Shown here: positions 52,857 to 62,432 of the stretch, one piece after another
Numbering within the stretch: position 1 is the stretch's first letter
How the letters are laid out: every line of letters starts with the position of its first letter
DNA from: JAXGOI01 sp040767605
GTDB taxonomy: Bacteria; Bacillota; Dehalobacteriia; UBA4068
DNA length: 64,000 nucleotides
NCBI GenBank assembly: GCA_040767605.1
Contig: JAXGOI010000001.1
Location: forward strand, 1,302,001-1,366,000
Direction of reading: 5' to 3'
Notes under the pieces: model-generated
The model's database searches: none
The model's input: only the letters and a program-made list of their open reading frames with translations
Told to the model about the DNA's origin: nothing
Program-made: the position numbers and the translations under genes

Positions 52857-53067
52857 GGTATAACCCCCTCTTATTGGGCAGGCAAGGCCGCAGCCCGCCC
52901 GCTTATTTTAATTTTAGCCTATTATACCCTTAAAGGCAAGCTTTCTTTGTGCTGGAGCCAAAAAGTTGGGCCGATTTTTAGGCTCCCGCTCTCTTTAAAC
53001 TCCGGCTTTTTTGTGCTACAATTTAATACAGTTAGAAGTATAAGGAAAAATACGGGAGGGAATTTAT

Positions 53068-54396
53068 ATGGCAAAGGGTACGGAAATTAAAAACCGGCAT
53101 TGCACTTATAATTTACAGTCTTGGTCAAAGCAAAAGGGGCTTAACCCCCTGGCCATTGAAAAGGCGGAGGGTATTTATCTCTATACCTATGAGGGGGAAC
53201 GCTATACAGATATGTCTTCCCAGTTGGTAAATATGAACCTTGGCCATGGCAATAAGGCTATTGGCGATGCCATAAAAGACCAGGTGGATAAATTCTGTTT
53301 TTTAGCGCCTTCCTACGCGGTGGAAAGCCGCTCCGCCTTGGCGGAAAAGTTAATTTCTCTTATGCCTGAGAATATGGCTAAGGTTTTCTTTGTAAACGGC
53401 GGCGCGGAAGCAAATGAAAACGCAATTAAAATTGCAAAAATGTTTACGGGAAGGAATAAAATCTTCAGCCGTTACCGCAGCTATCATGGGTCTACTTATG
53501 GGGCCGCTAATTTAACCGGCGAGCCGAGGCGCTATACCTGTGAGCCCGGAATTCCCGGCTTTGTAAAGTTTTTTGACCCCTATATTTTTCTGGAAAAGCT
53601 TTCTTTTAAAAGCGAAGAAGAGGCGGGAGAATATTATCTTGCCAAGCTGCGGGAGCAAATTTTATATGAAGGCCCGGAAAATGTTGCCGCTATCTTTATG
53701 GAAACCATTACAGGTTCCAACGGGATTATTATCCCTCCCTCAAATTATCTGCCCGGGGTGCGGGAAATTTGTGATGAATTTGGTATTTTAATGGTGCTGG
53801 ATGAAGTAATGACGGGCTTTTGCCGCACCGGTAAAATGTTTGCCCTGGAGCATTGGCAGGTTAAGCCGGATATTATTACATTTGCCAAAGGGGTTACCTG
53901 CGGCTATGTTCCCTTAGGGGGGGTTGCCGTCTCTAAAGAGATTGCCGCCTATTTTAATGAGCGCCCCTTAATGTGCGGCCTTACATACAGCGGCCATCCT
54001 CTGGCCTGTGCCGCCGGGCTGGCCTGCGTTAATTATTATCTGGAGCAGGATATTGCCGCCAATGTAAACAAAGTGGGCAAAGTGCTTAAGGAAATTTTAG
54101 AGGGCTTTAAAGATAAATATGCCTGCGTGGGGGATGTGCGCTCCATAGGCCTTTTTGCCGGAGTAGAGCTGGTAAAAGACCCTGCCACAAAAGAATCTTT
54201 TATTCCCTACGGTAAAGACCCCGAGGGCAAAATGGGCAAAATTCTCGCTCTTTTAAGGCAGCGCCATTTTATGACTTATTCCCATGAAAGCGTTATTATT
54301 GTCGCCCCGCCCCTGATTATAACGGAAGAGCAGCTAAAAGAAGAGCTGGCTAAGCTTGACGAAGTTCTTGCCATTATAGAGAGGGAAATGATATAA
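53068..54396 (+). CDS. Class III aminotransferase (omega-amino acid type)
   Basis: The 442-residue PLP enzyme has VNGGAEANENAIKIAK for cofactor binding, the Asp in LVLDEV-like MVLDEVMTGFCRTG, and the PLP Lys in ITFAKGVTCGYVPLGG. It resembles beta-alanine- or taurine-pyruvate aminotransferases. Together with the dehydrogenase that follows, which makes acetyl- or propionyl-CoA, conversion of beta-alanine to malonate semialdehyde is the best guess. The ATG follows GGGAGGG. Confidence 0.88.
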   Translation: MAKGTEIKNRHCTYNLQSWSKQKGLNPLAIEKAEGIYLYTYEGERYTDMSSQLVNMNLGHGNKAIGDAIKDQVDKFCFLAPSYAVESRSALAEKLISLMPENMAKVFFVNGGAEANENAIKIAKMFTGRNKIFSRYRSYHGSTYGAANLTGEPRRYTCEPGIPGFVKFFDPYIFLEKLSFKSEEEAGEYYLAKLREQILYEGPENVAAIFMETITGSNGIIIPPSNYLPGVREICDEFGILMVLDEVMTGFCRTGKMFALEHWQVKPDIITFAKGVTCGYVPLGGVAVSKEIAAYFNERPLMCGLTYSGHPLACAAGLACVNYYLEQDIAANVNKVGKVLKEILEGFKDKYACVGDVRSIGLFAGVELVKDPATKESFIPYGKDPEGKMGKILALLRQRHFMTYSHESVIIVAPPLIITEEQLKEELAKLDEVLAIIEREMI

Positions 54397-54436
54397 ATAA
54401 TTCGATTGCGTTTTTTGAATATAAGGAGGAAACTAT

Positions 54437-55939
54437 ATGTTGAGATTAAGGCCTTTTATAAACGGAGAATTTGTGGAATCAAAAACCGAGCGCTATATGC
54501 CGGTTTATGACCCAAGCACCGGCCGGCAGATTGCCGAAACTCCCTGCTGTACGGAGGAAGAGGTGCTTTCCGCCATTGCAGCGGCTAAGGCGGCCTTCCC
54601 GGCCTGGAGCGATACCCCCTGCGCTAAAAGGGTGGAGGTTCTTTATAAATTCAGAGATTTGCTCATGGAGAATTTGGATGAGCTTACCCATATTCTTTGC
54701 CGGGAAAACGGCAAAAACTGGAATGAGGCCACGGGGGATCTTTTAAAGGTTAAAGAGCCTGTGGAGGTAGCCTGCGGCGCCACCTCCCTTATGATGGGGG
54801 AGGCCCTGATGAATGTTACATCCGGCTTTGATACCACATTATACCGGGAGCCTATCGGAGTTTTTGCCGGAATCGCCCCTTTTAACTTCCCGGCTATGAT
54901 ACCCATGGGCTGGATGATGCCTATGTGTATTGCCACAGGGAATACCCTGGTTTTAAAAGCCGCTTCTATGACCCCCATGACAAGCCTGCGCCTGATTGAA
55001 TTACTCCATGAGGCGGGGCTGCCTAAAGGGGTGGTAAATATTGTTACCTGTTCCCGCAAGGAGGCGGAGCTTTTCCTTACCCACCCGGATATTAAAGGTG
55101 TTACCTTAGTGGGCTCTACGGAAATCGGCCTGCATATTTATGAAACGGCGGCGGCCCATGGCAAGCGGGTGCAAAGCCTTTGCGAGGCTAAAAACCATGC
55201 TCTGGTTCTGGAGGATGCGCCAATTTCCCGCACGGCGGCAGGGATTATTAACTCTTCCTTTGGCTGCGCCGGGGAGCGCTGCATGGCTCTTCCGGTAGTG
55301 GTTGTGCAGGAAAGCATTGCAGACAGCCTTGTTGAAGAGCTTTTAAAGCAGCTTAAAACCAAAAACATAGGGCCTGCTTATAATAAAGATACTAATCTTG
55401 GCCCTGTTATAACGGCTGCCCATAAAAAATCTGTTTTGGATTGGATCGAAAAGGGTGTAGCTGAAGGGGCAAAGCTTGTTTTAGACGGCAGAAATGTGAA
55501 GGTTCCCGGCTATGAAGAGGGTTATTATATAGGCCATACAATATTTGATTATGTTACACCGGAAATGTCTGTGGGGCAGTCGGAAATCTTCGGCCCTGTG
55601 CTTTGTATAAAAAGGGTTAAAAATTTTGAAGAGGGCCTTGCCGTAATGAATGCCAATGAATTTGCCAACGGCTCCGTTATTTTCACTCAAAGCGGCTATT
55701 ATGCCCGGGAATTTGCCAAAAGAACACATGCCGGCATGGTAGGAGTTAATGTTGGAATTCCCGTCCCGGCGGGGATGTTCCCCTTTGCCGGCCATAAGCG
55801 CTCCTTTTTTGGGGATCTTCACGCTTTAGGCAAAGACGGCCTGCGTTTTTATACGGAATCAAAAGTGGTTACAACCCGCTGGTTTGACGAAGAAGAAATT
55901 AAAAAGACAAAAATCAGCACCTGGGACGGCGCTCTCTAA
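54437..55939 (+). CDS. mmsA: CoA-acylating methylmalonate/malonate-semialdehyde dehydrogenase
   Basis: The 500-residue aldehyde dehydrogenase has the catalytic Cys in FGCAGERCMALPV, the diagnostic context of the CoA-dependent MMSDH/IolA group. NAD-binding APFNFPAMIPMGWMMP and the C-terminal PVPAGMFPFAGHK are also seen. It oxidises malonate or methylmalonate semialdehyde with loss of CO2 to acetyl- or propionyl-CoA. It lies 40 bases after the aminotransferase, behind TAAGGAGG. Confidence 0.92.
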   Translation: MLRLRPFINGEFVESKTERYMPVYDPSTGRQIAETPCCTEEEVLSAIAAAKAAFPAWSDTPCAKRVEVLYKFRDLLMENLDELTHILCRENGKNWNEATGDLLKVKEPVEVACGATSLMMGEALMNVTSGFDTTLYREPIGVFAGIAPFNFPAMIPMGWMMPMCIATGNTLVLKAASMTPMTSLRLIELLHEAGLPKGVVNIVTCSRKEAELFLTHPDIKGVTLVGSTEIGLHIYETAAAHGKRVQSLCEAKNHALVLEDAPISRTAAGIINSSFGCAGERCMALPVVVVQESIADSLVEELLKQLKTKNIGPAYNKDTNLGPVITAAHKKSVLDWIEKGVAEGAKLVLDGRNVKVPGYEEGYYIGHTIFDYVTPEMSVGQSEIFGPVLCIKRVKNFEEGLAVMNANEFANGSVIFTQSGYYAREFAKRTHAGMVGVNVGIPVPAGMFPFAGHKRSFFGDLHALGKDGLRFYTESKVVTTRWFDEEEIKKTKISTWDGAL

Positions 55940-55952
55940 AAAGCTGAAAACT

Positions 55953-55980
55953 TTAAGGCCCGGTATTTGCCGGGCCTTAA
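55953..55980 (+). promoter_or_regulatory. hairpin after the semialdehyde dehydrogenase gene
   Basis: A perfect 11-bp stem (55953-55963 with 55970-55980) has a 6-base loop and no T-tract. It is probably an mRNA 3' stabiliser or weak attenuator before the amidohydrolase gene. Confidence 0.55.
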
Positions 55981-56087
55981 AAGTATAAAAGAGGGAAAAA
56001 AAGAAAAATTAAAAGAGAAATTAAAAGAGAAAAACAATAAGGGCAGAATAAATACTTATAGCTAATTTTTTAAAGGGGGCAAAGGGG

Positions 56088-57083
56088 ATGGGCAGGTTTT
56101 TAAATGTAGGAATACTGCAAATGCCGGTTTCTCAGGATACGGCGGTTAATTTGCGCTATTTGGAGGAGAAAGTAAAATTAGCCATGGGGGGTTACCATAA
56201 GCCGGAGTTGGTTTTAGGGGTAGAGGGCGGTATTGGCTATAATACGCCGCAGGAAATCCCCGGCCCTATTACAGAATATCTCGGCGGAATTGCCAAAAAG
56301 CATGAAATATATTTTATTCCCGGAACAATGTCTGAAAAAGAGGGGGATAAAACTTATAATTCCGCCCCGGTATTTAATCCCAAGGGGGAGTTAATTGCCT
56401 GCTACCGCAAAATGGCCCCCTGGCGCCCCGCTGAGGATACTTCCACCCCCGGCCGGGAATATATTGTATTTGATATACCGGAGAAAAAGACAAAAATCGG
56501 GGTGCAGATTTGCTATGATTTAAACTTTCCGGAAATCTCCCGTAACGAGGCTCTAATGGGGGCGGAGGTTCTTGTAAAACTTACTATGGACCCGGAAGAG
56601 CTTTTTCATTTAAATAAGCCCCTTCATTTTGCCCGGGCTTTGGAAAATCAATGCTATTTTGTTTCCACAAACGGGGTGGGAATCTTTAACGGTAGCGGCC
56701 TTTACGGCAATTCCCTTGTAATTAATCCGGAGGGGCATCTCCTTTGGGAGGGGGGGGTTGGGGAAACAATGGCCTTCATTACTTTAGATTTAGATTTAGC
56801 GGAGCGCTCCCGCCGCTACGGAACAATATTTATGGATCACTATTTGCGGCATTTAAGGGATTATAATTTCCCTATGCCTTTTGCCGGTAAAATAGATTCG
56901 GCCCCTCTTTATCAAAATTTGCCCCCCGGAGCAAAAAACTTGGCCGAATATGAAGAAGAAGTTAAAGAAATAGGCGTTTGCACCATAGGCAAGCTGCAAG
57001 AGGCAAAAACGGATTATAAACTGTATGAAGAAAATTTAAAAAAATTCCTCGCAGGGGTTAAAACATCTTTTGAGCCAAAATAA
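56088..57083 (+). CDS. Nitrilase-superfamily carbon-nitrogen hydrolase (aliphatic amidase or ureidopropionase-like)
   Basis: The 331-residue product has the Glu-Lys-Cys triad recognisable in LVLGVEGGIGYN, CYRKMAPWRP and GVQICYDLNFPEIS. The C-terminal extension of about 60 residues resembles AmiE/AmiF-type amidases. In context with a beta-alanine-type aminotransferase and semialdehyde dehydrogenase it could release beta-alanine from N-carbamoyl-beta-alanine or from an amide. The substrate is not provable from sequence alone. Confidence 0.85.
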   Translation: MGRFLNVGILQMPVSQDTAVNLRYLEEKVKLAMGGYHKPELVLGVEGGIGYNTPQEIPGPITEYLGGIAKKHEIYFIPGTMSEKEGDKTYNSAPVFNPKGELIACYRKMAPWRPAEDTSTPGREYIVFDIPEKKTKIGVQICYDLNFPEISRNEALMGAEVLVKLTMDPEELFHLNKPLHFARALENQCYFVSTNGVGIFNGSGLYGNSLVINPEGHLLWEGGVGETMAFITLDLDLAERSRRYGTIFMDHYLRHLRDYNFPMPFAGKIDSAPLYQNLPPGAKNLAEYEEEVKEIGVCTIGKLQEAKTDYKLYEENLKKFLAGVKTSFEPK

Positions 57084-57160
57084 TATAAGGTTTTTAAATA
57101 TAAATTTGTTTTTAGATTGAAAACATTAAAACAGCTTATTTGCTTTTAAATAGGATAAAA

Positions 57161-57193
57161 AAGGGCCGGCATAATTTGCCGGCCTTTTTTTAT
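57161..57193 (+). terminator. Rho-independent terminator after the amidohydrolase gene
   Basis: AAAGGGCCGGCA pairs with TGCCGGCCTTT (one G bulged) around a 5-base loop, followed by a T run. Confidence 0.85.
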
Positions 57194-57240
57194 TGTCTAA
57201 AACAATTAATTCTTTGCAAAACAATTGATTTTGCATGTTC

Positions 57241-57927
57241 TTATCTTTTTACCCCCGCTATTTTAAAATAAATGAAGCCAATATTTCCGTCGCCGCCTTT
57301 GGCTTCCCCAATATCAACCCTTAAGGGTGTATAAAGCAGTTCATCCGGCGCCTCAACAAAAGCGGTTTTTGAATTTTCGCCTTCCGCGCTTATATATTCA
57401 AAGCGAACAGCGCCGTCCTTTATATTATGCTGGCCGTAATCTGAATAATAGAGACCGTCATCTTTCACTATTGTTGGGTTACCGTAAGTGTCGGTATCCG
57501 CATGGAAAAGGTCTTCATCTTTTTTGCCGTCATATTTCAGCACAATATGGGATTTTAAGGGGTACTCTCCCCCGGTTTCATGAATAAGGTTTAAATCCAG
57601 ATTAATTTCAATACTTTTGCCTTTTTCTAAAAGATATTCCCCGCTTAGGGAAACGGTTTTGTAATATGCCCTGTAATAAAATACCGGCTGCAATAAAATA
57701 GCCTTGGGGGGTTTTTCACTCATTGCATATTGCAGGTAATCGCCCTCTTCAAAACTTTTCCCTCTTTCCAGTCCATAGGCTTCGTAGGGGTCCTGCATAG
57801 CCCCGCTTCCGGCAGAATCTCCGCCGCCGCAGCCTGTTAAGGCAATAGAGGCAATTAGTAAGAGCACAATAAGCAGACTTAAATACTGTTTGCCCAATGG
57901 GTTCTTTTTAAAAAGATTCTTCTTCAT
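57241..57927 (-). CDS. lipoprotein, last gene of a six-gene envelope operon
   Basis: The 228-residue product has a signal peptide with lipobox ALTGC and a Gly/Ser-rich linker. The mature part shares a pattern with the first gene of the same operon (63015-63638): PYEAYxLE, then PPKAIxxxP, and a C-terminal EITGVRR/KIAGVKR. They are paralogues at opposite ends of the operon. The function is unknown. It starts behind AAGGGGG on the minus strand. Confidence 0.8.
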   Translation of the reverse strand: MKKNLFKKNPLGKQYLSLLIVLLLIASIALTGCGGGDSAGSGAMQDPYEAYGLERGKSFEEGDYLQYAMSEKPPKAILLQPVFYYRAYYKTVSLSGEYLLEKGKSIEINLDLNLIHETGGEYPLKSHIVLKYDGKKDEDLFHADTDTYGNPTIVKDDGLYYSDYGQHNIKDGAVRFEYISAEGENSKTAFVEAPDELLYTPLRVDIGEAKGGDGNIGFIYFKIAGVKR

Positions 57928-57943
57928 AATTAACCCCCTTAAA

Positions 57944-58849
57944 TTATTCTCCGGTTTCAGGGCAGCGCAAATAATTTTCTAAAACCTCTAAAAGCACTCT
58001 TCCGCTTAAGGAGCGCAGGCCGATTATATCGCTGCCCAGAATAAAATAGCCAATATCCCTTAAACCGGCAATTACGGCAAGGCCGCTGTTTAAATAGATT
58101 TCCCCCGCGCTGTCCTGGGAAATACCCTCAATTAAAAGCAGGCTTGAGGGAATCAGCAAACTTCTTGCAAAAGTTTCCAAATCCTTATTTAGGCTGTTAT
58201 CTTTATTAATAAGGCCTTTTTTGCGGAGGGTTTCAAGAATATTTTCTATTTCTTCTTTTTTAGGCACGGTATAGCCGTAATTATTTGCCAAAAGCTTTAC
58301 CAGGCCGTTTCTTTCGGGGCTTTCCAGCCCTTTAAGAATATCCTTAAGGGTAAAAGCCTGCTTAATCTCCTCCTTATTCCCATGGTACAGTAGAGTATTA
58401 ATTCTATAATGGTCTATAAGGGAAAGCAGGGTAAACATTTCCCCGGGGGGGAGCTCAAGCTCAATATCTACCGTTTTAAGAAGAGACATCCCGGTAAATT
58501 CCGCTACTTCAAAGGTTATATTTTCAAAACTAAGCAAAGGGTAAATAGAAATATATCCGCCGTCATTTTCCGCAAGGACATATTTATCCCCCAGCCGATA
58601 GACATATTTTTCTAAAAACGCAAAGTTATCCTGAAGCACTAGCCTTGCGGATTTATCGGCTTTTGCCATTATTTCCAGAAGTTCTTTGGCATCCTCGCTA
58701 AGGGCTCCGTCAACTAATATTCCTTTTTCTGTTAATGTTTCCTTTTCGGAGCCGTCCTTATTTACCTGAATATTAGAAAGCAGGCTTATGGGGGTCTTTT
58801 CTTTAAATAATTCTCCTAAAAAAGCAGCCTCTTTTGTTGTTATTTTCAT
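57944..58849 (-). CDS. uncharacterised 301-residue cytoplasmic protein
   Basis: There is no signal peptide or membrane segment. The protein is helical and acidic and starts MKITTKEAAFLGELF; central repeats of LEL and a late segment of hydrophobic residues (SSLLLIEGISQD) stand out. Its size and secondary-structure pattern recall chaperone-like partners of specialised secretion systems, but I recognise no family. It sits 15 bases after the large secreted-protein gene. Confidence 0.75.
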   Translation of the reverse strand: MKITTKEAAFLGELFKEKTPISLLSNIQVNKDGSEKETLTEKGILVDGALSEDAKELLEIMAKADKSARLVLQDNFAFLEKYVYRLGDKYVLAENDGGYISIYPLLSFENITFEVAEFTGMSLLKTVDIELELPPGEMFTLLSLIDHYRINTLLYHGNKEEIKQAFTLKDILKGLESPERNGLVKLLANNYGYTVPKKEEIENILETLRKKGLINKDNSLNKDLETFARSLLIPSSLLLIEGISQDSAGEIYLNSGLAVIAGLRDIGYFILGSDIIGLRSLSGRVLLEVLENYLRCPETGE

Positions 58850-58864
58850 ATTATCAGCTCCTCC

Positions 58865-61800
58865 TTACTTGGTTGTGCCAAGGTTTTTAACTGCGTCTGA
58901 TGCCCCCTGGGATAAAGGCTGGGTAACCGTGGGTTTTATGCCGAATTCATTTATTACGCCGCCTACAAGTTTTGTAGTTACATTTTTCTTTAAGGCGTCG
59001 TATTTATTATTTACGAAGCTATTTGCGCTTTTTGTGGAGAGTACTTTGCCAACCCATGTATCGCCGGATTTAACTGCCACCCGAACTTTATCTGTTCCCA
59101 CAGCCATGGTTTTCACATCGTTGCCAAAACCTTTGCCGGCAAATTTATCTATGGCGCTGCCTACCCCGACATTAATTGCACCCTCAACAAACCCTCCGGC
59201 TGCGCCTTCCCAGCCGTCTTTAATTGCCCCGGCAGCGGTTTCGGCCCCAATGGTTACGGCCGCTTTGGCATAGGGGTTATCAATAAATCCTCCTGCCACA
59301 TCCGCTCCGCCTTTTATGGCGCCCCGGGCAAGGCTTGAGGTACTGATTCCGTCTTCCGCCATTGTACCTGCAACATTCTTTGTAAATTTATAGGTATTGT
59401 TAATCACTTTACCGGCAGGGCCTGTTACCTGCTCCAGGCCGTCTAGGGCCACATCCGCAATTACCACCGTAACCGAGGCTAGTTTTTCTCCCGCATCGGC
59501 CACATTTGCGGCTCTGGTCCATGCGGCGGCAATATCCCTGTTAATTTCATTTTGTTTGGCTATGATTTTTTCAAGCTCTTCCTGATTGGAGGTGCCGTAT
59601 TTTTTCCCAAGCTTAATCAGGAGTTCCTCATGAGCAAGAGCCGCTTTTCTTTGGGCTTCGGCCTCCCGCAAGGCCTTATCAAAGGAGGTTTGCCCGGTGG
59701 ATACCTTCTCCCATTCTTTTTCAATAAATTCCTTATCGGCTGCAAAGCCCGGCTGAACAATTTTTTCATAAGCCTCCCGGTCAAGAACTCCGCCTGTCAG
59801 GGGGTTAACATATTCGCCGGTTACAGGGTCTTTTACATAGGTGGTTTTAGTGCCCTTATAATCCGTTACCAGCTCAATTTCATCGGGGCCGGTATCGGCA
59901 GGGGCTGTATATGTTTCCGCTCCGGCTGCTTCCTGCCCTTCCCCGTAGGAAGGGGCGTCCCCGCCATAGCTTTCTCCGGTGTCGGAGGTTTCATAGCCTG
60001 ATTCATAGTCTGAATCATAACCCGAATCATCATCAGATGAGCCGAAGAGGCCGCTTTCCTGGCTGCCGCCGCCGTCTGCCGCCGCCCTTTCATTATCCCC
60101 AATGGATATGGGGTCCCCCTCGTCTCCGCCTGAGGCCCCCAGGGCATCCGCCATAATTGCCCAGGCTCTGGCCTCATCATCGGAGACCAGCCCTTTGCCT
60201 AGAGAATTATTGGCATCCTTCATGGCCTGCTCGCCTACGGAGAGCTTGCGTACAGGCTCTTTAGGCTTTAAGGCGCTTTGGAGGGCGCTTACAATAAGCC
60301 CTACCAGAGGCGGGAAAAGTATCCCTGTGGCCGCCTCAAGGGGGGTATCCGGTCCCGGTATATTCCCGGCCCCAAAGGCGGCCCCAATGGCTGCCATTAC
60401 ATAGGTGGGGAGGGAATCCTTTACTTTATTCCCTTTGGCGCTTAAATCATAGGTATTGCTGTCTGCACCCTTATCTTTAGAGGCTGCGCGGTCAAAAAAG
60501 CCTTCCCCTTCTATACTAATGGTAAATCTGCCATTGGCTTCTTTATTAAAGTAGATTTTCCCCTGGGCGGAAATTTTTGCCTTATAAGGCAGGCCTGAAA
60601 GATCCGCCCCGAAAGAAAGCACTGCAATTGCGGAATTTGCATCCCTTTCAATTACCTTGCAATTCTGAGAGAAGGGCATATTCTCATATTCGCCGATAAT
60701 CTCTATAAAGCTGCCTTTATCTATTACCGCAATAAGGTTTTGAGAGAGGCTGAAGGCGCTTTCCGGCGGGTCTACCGGCCCCATTAAGGTGTGGGTTTTC
60801 ATAAGATTTAAATCTATTCTGTAACTCCCCGTAAAACTTGCCGGAATTTCAGGAGGGGGTTCTACACTTACATAGAATAAAGGCTCCCCGTTTTCGTCAA
60901 AATCCAGCGCCCATTGGTCTTCAATGTCCAGGAAGTATCTCCCGGCAGGCAGCTGAATTTCAGGCATGGCAACCCAAAGGGTGTTTGGTACTCCCCCTTT
61001 GCTGTAGCCCTGAGCCTTAAAAAGGTCTACCAAATCTCCGTTGCCGTCATAGAGGAAAACCATCCCTGGCATTACCCCTTCGCCGTTATTCCAGGTGCTT
61101 AAAACAATTTCTGTGATTATGTATTCGTCATCCAGCTCAAAGGCAGGGTATTTATAGATTTCCGGAAGGCCCATCCATAAGGGCTCTTCTACTTCTTTTC
61201 CTTCAAAAATATTTTCCAGGTCTTCCTTTAAATCTTCGCTGCCAATGGCTTCGGCATCTTCTTTATCTGTTCCGGCCCATTGGCTAAGCCCGGCCTGGTA
61301 TTTTTCATAGGCCGTATAGTTAATGCCCTTGATTAAAAAGGCATCCGCCGGCCAGCCCTCTGTGTTTAAATAAATAGCATACTGCCCTTTGGGGAGAATC
61401 AGGGCATTTTCAGGGCTGAAGTAGGCTAAAGAATTCCCGGCTCTTTCCTCAATTCTCAGTTCGTCTTCATTGCCGGTTTCCCGGTCTCCGTCAGCTTTAA
61501 GCTTATTTGTATAAGTTATTTCTGCCGTGAAGCCGGAGTAAATATTGCCCTGATCCGAAACCAGAGAAACCTCGGCCGCCCCGGCAATTCCCTTTAAGGG
61601 TATATAAATGCCGGTAAGGACGGTGTTTTCCCGAATATTAAATTTAAAATTGAAAATATCCCCGGCTTTTTCATAGCTTCCGCGGTAACCTACTATAAGG
61701 GAGCTTTCACCTTCATAAGAAAACTGGGATGAATACCAGTCTCCCTTTTGGGCAACCATTTTTTCATAGGGCTTTTCCGGCGGGGTGCCTTTACCCGCCG

Positions 61801-61873
61801 CCAGAGCGCTTGCCGGCAGCAGGGCGAATAATAGCATACAGGCCGAAAGAGCCAGGCTGAATAATTTTCTCAT
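58865..61873 (-). CDS. 1002-residue secreted multidomain protein, function unknown
   Basis: A signal peptide (residues 1-26, ending ASALA) is followed by two similar beta-rich modules (about 45-185 and 240-340, each with an LPxGxY segment). Another beta region runs to 460. A hydrophobic Gly/Ala stretch spans 488-535, a Ser/Asp/Gly/Tyr low-complexity linker 600-660, and TYVKDPVTGEYVNPLTGG lies at 678-695. Charged coiled-coil helices cover 730-790, and the C-terminus is Gly/Ala-rich and amphipathic (800-970). This layout resembles adhesins or polymorphic-toxin-type surface proteins. Its ATG overlaps the upstream stop codon by four bases. Confidence 0.8.
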   Translation of the reverse strand: MRKLFSLALSACMLLFALLPASALAAGKGTPPEKPYEKMVAQKGDWYSSQFSYEGESSLIVGYRGSYEKAGDIFNFKFNIRENTVLTGIYIPLKGIAGAAEVSLVSDQGNIYSGFTAEITYTNKLKADGDRETGNEDELRIEERAGNSLAYFSPENALILPKGQYAIYLNTEGWPADAFLIKGINYTAYEKYQAGLSQWAGTDKEDAEAIGSEDLKEDLENIFEGKEVEEPLWMGLPEIYKYPAFELDDEYIITEIVLSTWNNGEGVMPGMVFLYDGNGDLVDLFKAQGYSKGGVPNTLWVAMPEIQLPAGRYFLDIEDQWALDFDENGEPLFYVSVEPPPEIPASFTGSYRIDLNLMKTHTLMGPVDPPESAFSLSQNLIAVIDKGSFIEIIGEYENMPFSQNCKVIERDANSAIAVLSFGADLSGLPYKAKISAQGKIYFNKEANGRFTISIEGEGFFDRAASKDKGADSNTYDLSAKGNKVKDSLPTYVMAAIGAAFGAGNIPGPDTPLEAATGILFPPLVGLIVSALQSALKPKEPVRKLSVGEQAMKDANNSLGKGLVSDDEARAWAIMADALGASGGDEGDPISIGDNERAAADGGGSQESGLFGSSDDDSGYDSDYESGYETSDTGESYGGDAPSYGEGQEAAGAETYTAPADTGPDEIELVTDYKGTKTTYVKDPVTGEYVNPLTGGVLDREAYEKIVQPGFAADKEFIEKEWEKVSTGQTSFDKALREAEAQRKAALAHEELLIKLGKKYGTSNQEELEKIIAKQNEINRDIAAAWTRAANVADAGEKLASVTVVIADVALDGLEQVTGPAGKVINNTYKFTKNVAGTMAEDGISTSSLARGAIKGGADVAGGFIDNPYAKAAVTIGAETAAGAIKDGWEGAAGGFVEGAINVGVGSAIDKFAGKGFGNDVKTMAVGTDKVRVAVKSGDTWVGKVLSTKSANSFVNNKYDALKKNVTTKLVGGVINEFGIKPTVTQPLSQGASDAVKNLGTTK

Positions 61874-62421
61874 AGTCCGCCACCTCCCATAAAAGAGCGT
61901 ATCAGCTCAAAACCCCCCTCTAAAAAAGAGGGGATTTTGTAAAGAAAGGTAAAAGAGAATGTCCAAAGGGCGGAAAAAGCAAAGGACATTATCGACGCGG
62001 CAATAGTGTTTTTAAAGGCCGGGTTTTCCAGCATTTTATTCATTTCAATTGCCGAGGCGGTTCCCACCGCCATTATCCCTGCGGTAATAAAGGGAATACT
62101 CATAGACCATTTAAGGAAGAAAACGGTAATTAAAAGCATAAGGGCAAAAGGTGCTAAAAAAAGCATGCCGTTATCTATGGCATATTTTACAGCCTCCTTG
62201 CCCTTGTCTTTTTTAATTTTGCCGTTAAACATACTTAAAAAGCCTTTTAAAAACAGCCTGAAAAGCCAGCCGAATAAAAGCCCGAATAAAAGGCCTGCCC
62301 CTAAATTAAAGGGGTTTAAAAGGTTAAAAGGATCTGCAAAAGCGCCGATGCCTAAAGCGATGAAGGAAAGCTTTCTGATAAAGCCCCTTGCGGATTTGCC
62401 TTTTTTAAAATCCATATCCAT
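61870..62421 (-). CDS. small integral membrane protein of the envelope operon
   Basis: The 183-residue protein has about four membrane helices with basic loops (GKIKKDKGKEAVKYA). There is no recognised family. The stop codon overlaps the start of the 1002-residue secreted-protein gene (ATGA), so the two are translationally coupled and probably form a complex. Confidence 0.75.
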   Translation of the reverse strand: MDMDFKKGKSARGFIRKLSFIALGIGAFADPFNLLNPFNLGAGLLFGLLFGWLFRLFLKGFLSMFNGKIKKDKGKEAVKYAIDNGMLFLAPFALMLLITVFFLKWSMSIPFITAGIMAVGTASAIEMNKMLENPAFKNTIAASIMSFAFSALWTFSFTFLYKIPSFLEGGFELIRSFMGGGGL

Positions 62422-62432
62422 TATATCACCCC

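Noticed and set aside
59552..60404. several plus-strand frames of 81-149 residues inside the 1002-residue gene
   Set aside because: They are antisense shadows with no initiation sites; the minus-strand gene has a signal peptide, good codon use and operon context.
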